Source: Zygnema cylindricum
Lineage: Eukaryota > Streptophyta > Zygnematophyceae > Zygnematales > Zygnemataceae
Direction: 5' to 3'
NCBI GenBank assembly: GCA_037447655.1
Contig: JBBHKE010002176.1
Span: 1-64,000, forward strand
DNA: 64,000 nucleotides
Made by a program: the position numbers and the translations under genes. Of this stretch, positions 57,961-64,000 are shown piece after piece. Numbering within the stretch: the first letter of the stretch is position 1; each line of letters starts with the position of its first letter. Below the pieces are notes generated by a model. It was not told the DNA's origin, did not search any database, and saw only the letters and a list, made by a program, of their open reading frames with translations.

Positions 57961-58523
57961 AGCCCATTAAATCGTCATCCTTAGCAAGCGCTGTGCTTTG
58001 AAGCTCAAGCTCCGCAAGCTTCTGTAACAACTCCTGCTTTTGTTTTTCAGGAGTCGTTGTGCTGCAGTGAGAGGGGCAGCCCATGATGTACATCCCAAAC
58101 GGAGGGCGGCCAATTTGAGGCCATGGCGGCCAGCTGTGGCTTTGCTGCTCAATAATGGTCTTTGGTGTAAGCCTCGTAGGAGCAACCCCTGCTCATTCTG
58201 GATCCTCTTGGTTTAGGGAAACTTTGCGTCTCGAAGGGTAAGGAAGTTGAAGTGGGAGAGGTGTAACGGCTGTTTCTCATTCTCTAGTGAACAGGGCAAA
58301 CTACATCATTTCTTTAAGTACCCATTCTTGCGGAAGCATTGCCCTTCCATATGCCCCATGAAACGACAAGCTTCGCATTTGATCCTTTAGTGATATATTT
58401 GCTCCCCATTTCATTTGATATTTGGGCGTCATCAAACTTGGGAAGTTTGATTTGCTGCTATTGAGATTGGGACATTTTAGATGTTTCGTTTCAGGAAGTT
58501 TGACGGTAGGTGTCCTTGGTTAC
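57961..58523. other. Gap between gypsy gag and RT; protease not found
   Basis: The protease and first part of RT expected here are absent or unrecognisable. A poly-C run lies at ~58537-58550. Confidence 0.4.
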
Positions 58524-61104
58524 TTATGTTTTATCTCCCCCCCCTTCCCCTTTGAGCCGTTCATGCTGTTTCCGGGTCCTCTCTTCACGTTCCTTTTCCC
58601 ATTCCTTCAATTTTAGAGCCATTTCCGGTTTGAGTTTCCGGGTGCAGTGCTTCCTCCCATGACCAGTTAGTTGACAAATCAAACAATTCAAAAGGAATAC
58701 TCGGTTTTCTACTCCCATTGCTGGTTCCGGCCCGTTGTCCGCTAGATGTTTCCCTTTAAGCTTTCGTAAAGCTTGAAGTTCAGCTTGTTCCTCCTCACTC
58801 AAGGAGGTCTCCCCGGCAAATCCTGCAAAATTGGCGCGGGCCTTGCCGGTCACGACCTATTCCCTTGCCTCACTGTGAACAAAGTGGTCATACAACTTGA
58901 TCGCCACCAGCAAAATATCCTTTGCGGAGGGGTTAATGTCCTCGATTGCCTGTCCAACAATCCAATTGTCTAGAGCAGTTTGCCCTATCAGCCTAAAGGA
59001 ATTTCGGACATTAATAAAATATATTGTTGCCATCACCGGAAGGTCAATAGTTCAAAGCTTCGTTTTCTGGCAAAGGTTGGAATGTTGATTGAAGAGCATC
59101 TGTGGGGTTTCATTCTTCAAGCATCTGAATTGCGTAAACTCCTTTATGGCAGACTCATTCCTTTTGGTGTACAAGAGTCTCCATATGTTTAGTAGAGTGG
59201 TACAAGATGGGGATTTGCAACCATTCGAGTCACAGCCCGCGCGGCTAGAATGGCTTGTAGTTGATTGACATACGCCCTTCCTTGGGCCTGTAGCTTCATG
59301 TCATATGTGAAGGTGGTAGTCATAGGTGTTGCCACCACTGCAGCCAGGTCAGCCTCCCCTTGTAAAATCGCTACGTAGAGATCTGGATTCGAGATCTTGA
59401 TGCTAGGAGCCATCAAGAGTGGTTGGCGCTCCTTGAAATCCACCAACGCCCCTCCAAACAGGTAGTTGACCATCATAGGGAAAAGTGTAGTCTCGAAGTC
59501 ATCCGGAATGACTCCTCCCCTGTATTTGTTGATCCTTGATTCTGTGAAAGATTTCCACAGCAACTCCGAATCCGAAAAAGCGATCCGTGAGCTATCTCTT
59601 GTAAAGATCCGGATATCCCACATTTCCTTTTATTCCTATGTAGATTTGGTGAAATGGGAAGAGGAAGGCTCGGTGGGAATAACAAATTGAGTCGGAGTGA
59701 TGACTCGTGTATCCTCTTCATCGGGATCCGGATCGTCTCCTCCTGCGCTAGAAGGTGTTGCCCTGAGAGGTGTTGATCCCCCTGCGTTTGAGGAAGTACC
59801 TGCGCTTGAAAATATGGTTGGAGAAAGGATGATACCCATTGCCCCTCAATACCCAAGAGAGTAATGTTCTTCCTTGAAAACTTGATCCACCGATGGGATG
59901 TGGAGACAAGGTCAAGGACCTTCGTGAATTGATGGTGGTGGAGAAGAAGACAACTAATGGCTTTGAGGAAAAGGTGTCTGTCTCTTGGACCGCCTTCAAG
60001 AAGTCTCGGGCGGAGGAGTTCCTAAATGTGAAGATGAGGAACGCATGTGAGGAGGAGAGTAGGCCGGGACGTGTTTGTGGGGTAAAACAGGCGGATCCGA
60101 TGACCCACAGACTGCTGCAGCGCGAGAGAGGGATGGAGAAGGAGAGGAACGAGGGGGAGAAGATAAACGATCTGGGAGCACTTAGGGAGATGGCAAAGGA
60201 GGTGTTCACTCCCTTAAGGGAATGTGAATCCTTTCTTTCGGTAGTAACTCCACCAAAGCCTCCACGGCAAGGGACACCTCCACGGAGACAAATGTAGGTT
60301 CTTCTGAGGGAACAGCAGCACATTCAGTAGGTAAATCTGCACCCAAACCCTTCCTGTTAGGTTTGATGTTTTCCCCCACAGCCCACGGAAGAGGAGGCCC
60401 TCAGCCGATCTCCGAGGAAGGAACATTGGGTTGAGGGCGTGCAAGAGGAGAGGTTCCATGAGCTGGCGCTAAGGGATGCAACCCCATCCTTGGTGTAGGA
60501 GGAATCTGCCCACTGAGAATCCCACTCGACTTACGCCAAGCTTCCCGATTCACGGTCAATTCCTGTTCCCATAACTTCCGCCTTTTTAACTCAAAGGCCT
60601 CCTAATCTACTGTTGCGGGTTTGTGCCCCGCATTAGCCTAGCCCTAGGATTTTAGAACTTCCGCTAGTTTTTTATCTTTTTCAACTACTCTGGTAAGATT
60701 CGCTATACCCATTCCCGAAATCTCAGGATCATTAGGTCCGGTCCTCCATCTTCCTTTAGACAAATCTTCATGACCCGTACCCGGAACCTCCGGATCAGTA
60801 GGTTTGGATTGCCATAACCATTTAGCAGGGCGGATATGAGGGACTGTTGGAAAGGTTATCTTGGTGGAGACTGACACGAGAGTTGGGGAAGTCTCTTCAT
60901 TGGGAAGATGTGCGAATCTCCCCTTGCTATCTTAGTGGTCAAACCTTCTTCCTCCTTATAGATCTTGAGCTTCCTTTCCGGTACCCCTGCTCCCCTACGA
61001 TATTGCAAAGTGGTGCGTCCCCGGGAAGGTCTGCTGGCTGCAGTATCTTGGTAGAAAGATGGAGGAGGACGAGAATAGGGAGCCCTCCGGGATTGGTCAT
61101 GCAC
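58524..61104 (-). pseudogene. Ty3/gypsy gag remnant
   Basis: Reverse strand, from a possible start at 61104 (MHDQSRRAPYSRPPPSF). A long Pro/Ser-rich N-terminal region follows (60877-59640, with NPDPDEEDTRVITPTQF-like acidic words). The capsid-like part is 59623-59189 (ESRINKYRGGVIPDDF, PMMVNYLFGGALVDFKERQ, DLYVAILQGEADLAA). The nucleocapsid is 58853-58524, with the zinc knuckle CLICQLTGHGRKHC and a Lys/Glu-rich tail. At least four frame changes and several stops are present. It is in the same orientation as the pol at 55428-57960, so the two are parts of one decayed element. Confidence 0.65.
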
Positions 61105-61335
61105 CGACCGTGAGGAACTACTCTCCGAAGAACTGTTTCAGATTTCCTCCACCCCTCCCACTTGTCGAACCATCCGAGCTCAATCTGTTCCAGCCACTCC
61201 TTGCACCAACTCCTACTTTTTTGTTCTTTGGTCTAAAATAGACCGCAGAAGCCACCCAAACTATCATGCAAAAAGCTAAGCGAAGCTAGGCCAATGAACA
61301 ATCATTTGAAATGCATCCTCCATTTAACATACTTC
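61105..61335. other. Leader-side sequence of the gypsy remnant; 5' LTR not found
   Basis: No terminal repeat matching any part of 50.9-55.2 kb is seen here. AT content rises from 61290 on. Confidence 0.3.
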
Positions 61336-61476
61336 AACTAAGGTTTGATGGAATAATCAACATAAACAAACCTTAGGACAACAACTAAGGTTTGATGGAA
61401 TAATCAACATAAACAAACCTTAAGATAACATCTAAGGTTTGATGGAATAATCAACATAAACAAACCCTAAGACAAA
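61336..61476. repeat. 47-bp tandem array, 3 copies
   Basis: Copies start at 61336, 61383 and 61430, an exact 47-bp step. Each carries CTAAGGTTTGATGGAATAAT and AACATAAACAAACC. Unrelated in sequence to the 47-bp array at 28961. Confidence 0.9.
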
Positions 61477-61919
61477 TGCATAAACAATGCATATCAAACA
61501 TATATAAAATAACATAAATAAATAATAACAAACGAATGCATCACACATAAACAAAAGTATAATCAAAGTATAATCAAATAATCATTATTTCATTCAAAGT
61601 GCATGACCTAATCGACAACCCTAAAATACTACATTTTTAGTCCCTATTTTTCTAACCAGCATTGATGATGATTCTTAACAAAGCTCATTCCTGTATTTAC
61701 ACTTGTGAGCTGTCAACAAATCTCTACGTGTGAGAATAACCAACGTAAATTACGTAACTGCCACTACGTCCTCTTTAACCATAATTACCTACCACGAAGA
61801 ATAGACTAATCGTAAGCGTACACTTGAGATTCAAGCAATCGTATCCGTACACTTGTCTGCAAATACGACACATAAACACACACAAATTAAATCGTCGCAA
61901 CCCTAGTTGGTCACTTAAA

Positions 61920-62618
61920 TAAGAACTCACTTAATCATCACTAATTTACTAATACGCAAAAGACAAGAATGTGTTGCTACAAATATTTACAAGGACACAC
62001 AATCTCACAACATCTCAAGCTGAGTCACTCAACGATACTCTTTGAATTTGATCAAACAATCCGAGGCGTCCAAAAATAAACATCGTGTGATTGACGCGAT
62101 TTTGCGTCACCACTGCTTGAAAAATAACGGCGGACTTTGTCCACCGTCCGTCACTCTTTTCGGCACCCTTGATGTCGCGCCACGTTCCACTTCAGTCCAC
62201 TTGACGAAGTGATATCGTACCATCCAAATCTGTACCGTTTGAAACCACGTACTTTGCCATAAATCTTGCGTGCCTAATGTAAGGTACGTCAACTACAACG
62301 CTTGTACCGGTGGCGTCCCATTTAATAAATGTTGTTTGTCGCATTATGTTTCGTATGGCCGGCGTACTTTTTCAAACAATTCGAATATTTCAAATCGGAT
62401 CGCTTCGCGATCCGCCGTCCATTTCAATTACGCGAACCGTACTTTTACATATGTTTGTTTGCGTCACTCAATTAGTACTTCTGTAAGTTGAACTTCAATT
62501 AATTTCACTTCTCCCCCCAACCTGAAAATCCATTCGTACCACCACATTATTTTCGATAATTACGTACGCACGCAAACATGCGCACGCACGTACGAACCTT
62601 AAACTTCTAAAAACAACA
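61920..62618 (-). mobile_element. Family-G LTR (reverse), inner end not resolved
   Basis: On the reverse strand it aligns with the solo LTR from TGTTGTTTTTAG (62618) through the hairpin at 62396-62414, the GACGCGATTTTGCGTC patch and a GTAAATATTTGT box near 61985. The high edge is clear (AACAACA at 62612-62618). The low edge is approximate. It lies head-to-head with the forward LTR end at 62619, suggesting insertion into that LTR. Confidence 0.65.
62396..62414. repeat. LTR hairpin (8-bp stem, TTC loop)
   Basis: CGGATCGC-TTC-GCGATCCG. The same hairpin occurs at 8-26 and, with one mismatch and opposite strand, at 23099-23117. Confidence 0.8.
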
Positions 62619-62726
62619 GTTGTTCAGCCATCGGTCTTTGTGGAAGTTTCCTCTCTTGATTTTTTCTACAATGACTACTGTTGCATCTTCTTCATCTTCA
62701 GTGCAAGCAATTGTCTCAAAACAACA
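62619..62726 (+). mobile_element. 3' end of a forward family-G LTR (element G2)
   Basis: Aligns with the last ~110 bp of the G1 LTR (CGGTCTTTGTGG, GTTTCCTCT) and ends CTCAAAACAACA. The gag ATG at 62671 lies inside it. Confidence 0.65.
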
Positions 62727-62740
62727 GGTCACGTGCCCGC
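62727..62740 (+). promoter_or_regulatory. Candidate primer-binding site of family G
   Basis: GGTCACGTGCCCGC follows the LTR terminus directly. It matches 10 of 14 bases of the family-A site GGTTATGGGCCCAC at the same place in gag. Probably a diverged half-tRNA-iMet site. Confidence 0.4.
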
Positions 62741-63020
62741 TTTCACGAATTCCGGTCTTTGATGGACGCGAATATCTGCATTGGGCAGATTTGGTTAGGT
62801 CTTACTTCAAGCAAGTAAAGCTTATTGATGTGTTAAATGGATTCTTGGCAGAATCTGATGCCAACTTTGATCAGAAAAATGACCAAGCTTTGCATTTAGT
62901 GAAGCTTATGATATCAAAAGAAATGCATATGACATATATTAATGTTACAAAGGCATCAGAATTGTGGGATGCATTGAAATCTTCTTATGTTAAAGCTAGT
63001 GACCAGCATGAGATTATAAC

Positions 63021-63186
63021 TGGTGGTCAAATCTATGAGTAGCAGATCTATGAGTATAAGTACACAGGCGGTAGCATGGTGGAATACGCTAATCGGTTTC
63101 GAATGGTGGTCAGATCTATGAGTAGCAGATCTATGAGTATAAGTACACATGCGGTATTAGAGTGGAATACGCTAATCGGTTTCGAA
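63021..63186 (+). repeat. 83-bp tandem duplication inside gag
   Basis: 63021-63103 and 63104-63186 are near-identical direct copies (TGGTGGTCARATCTATGAG...CGGTTTCGAA). Each contains a smaller doubling of AGATCTATGAGT. Confidence 0.9.
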
Positions 63187-64000
63187 TGTTACAGTCAAAA
63201 AATGCATGTGTTCTGGGGGAACTTTCTCCCCTTATCATCAGGCCATGATTCTCTTAAAGGGGCTTCCTAGTGAATATAAAGGAGCCTCAGATGAAATGAA
63301 AAAATTGTCTAAACCTCATTGGAATTTGCAAACAGCTATAAAGTTTATTTTAGCAGAAGTGGCTACTCAGACAGTCTTAGGATTTGGAAAACCAGCTGTA
63401 GCATTCACGGCTCAATTTCAGAGGGAAAGTAGATATCAAGGGAACCAGTTTAATCCTGAGTTTCAGAAATGTGTTTACTGTTATATTGATGGTCATTCCT
63501 TCAGAGCTTGTCTTTTGTATATGAAAGCTCTTGAAACAGGTATCTTCCAAAAAGGATGGAGACACCGCGGACCTCCCATTTCCCAAAAAATTCCGAATAA
63601 AACTGTTGCCTTTTCAGCAGAGGATACGGAATTCGAGAAGAAGAAGACCAAGGAAGAGACACCTGATGTGACCTATTTTCTGAAAACTGATAACAAAGAG
63701 TTATTTGCTCTTGCCAAACTCGATATGATGGAAGGAGAAAAGGACCTCGGATGGATAATGGATTCCGACAGCTCTTCACACATGTGCTAGAACAAGTCTT
63801 GGTTTAAAGAGATGTCTTCTATTCCTTTACGTCAGATCTTATATGCTTGTGGCTATGCCGTTGAATCAAATGCCAAAGGAAACATAGATCAAGATTGTGT
63901 GATAGATCGAAAGGTTGTTAAAAGAACTTTGTATGATGTCTTGTATGTTCCAAAGTTTAAGAAAAATATGTTTTCTATGTCTGTAGCTGAAAGCAAAGGC

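Larger units (their letters stand above)
62671..64000 (+). pseudogene. Family-G gag-protease, broken; continues past the window
   Basis: ATG at 62671 (MTTVASSSSSVQAIVS). 62671-63042 gives a DUF4219/UBN2-type copia gag (LSRIPVFDGREYLHWADLV, MHMTYINVTKASELWDAL). An 83-bp tandem duplication (63021-63186) adds a TAG at 63040 and shifts the frame. The gag resumes at 63206-63790 with KGLPSEYKGASDEMKKL, the zinc knuckle CVYCYIDGHSFRAC and the protease site WIMDSDSSSHMC, followed by TAG. The protease Asp-Ser-Gly reads Asp-Ser-Asp. From 63791 to the edge it continues in frame (DVLYVPKFKKNMFSMSVAE), matching the start of G1 pol at 6555. Nonfunctional copy. Confidence 0.8.

Noticed and set aside
59893-60297. 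Forward 134-codon frame with a charged, apparently protein-like composition
   Set aside because: It lies antisense to the Pro/Ser-rich part of the gypsy gag, whose reverse-strand order is consistent with the flanking gag blocks.

Overview
This window is eukaryotic and plant-like. It is intron-bearing, AT-rich and made mostly of retrotransposons. Two things point to the green lineage. The primer-binding sites of the main Ty1/copia family match 15 of 15 bases of the plant-type initiator-Met tRNA anticodon arm (tRNA sequence recalled, not searched). The only recognisable host gene encodes a secreted protein with an extensin-like SPPPP tail. A streptophyte alga or early-diverging plant would fit, but I cannot name the species.

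Layout. 1-1504: a reverse-strand LTR fragment (called family G here) abuts a gag remnant and LTR of a copia family (called family A). 1505-3600: first copy of a noncoding dispersed repeat (X). 4790-21238: one old forward family-A element, F, split by two later insertions. These are a family-G element (6440-10353, target duplication GAGTG) in the gag zinc knuckle, and a young reverse-strand family-A element, D (10655-17079, target duplication AGAGA) in the protease region. 22876-23932: a solo family-G LTR with target duplication GCTTC, sitting in a degenerate ~54-bp tandem array. 25478-26460: wreck of a non-LTR-type reverse transcriptase C-terminus. 27368-27915: a non-autonomous hAT-like element with a perfect 8-bp target duplication. 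28961-29336: an 8 x 47-bp array. 29468-29671 and 34441-34662: two related TA-flanked MITEs.

31998-33633 (reverse) is the host gene: signal peptide, F5/8-type C (F-type-lectin-like) domain and extensin-like tail on three exons with consensus splice sites. 36757-38480 is the second copy of repeat X.

42700-50895 is a reverse-strand nest. A nearly intact copia element, A1 (42714-49162), with one gag-pol frame broken only by two TAG codons, sits 14 bp inside the LTR of an older relative, C. 50894-61104 holds an unidentified ORF beside an LTR-like end and a decayed Ty3/gypsy element (pol 55428-57960, gag 58524-61104). 61336-61476 is a second, unrelated 47-bp array. The window ends in a reverse family-G LTR and the damaged gag-protease of a forward family-G element that runs off the end.

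The elements do not form a pathway. They record successive insertions around one host gene. In both copia families the gag start codon lies inside the LTR, so the primer-binding site is itself translated.
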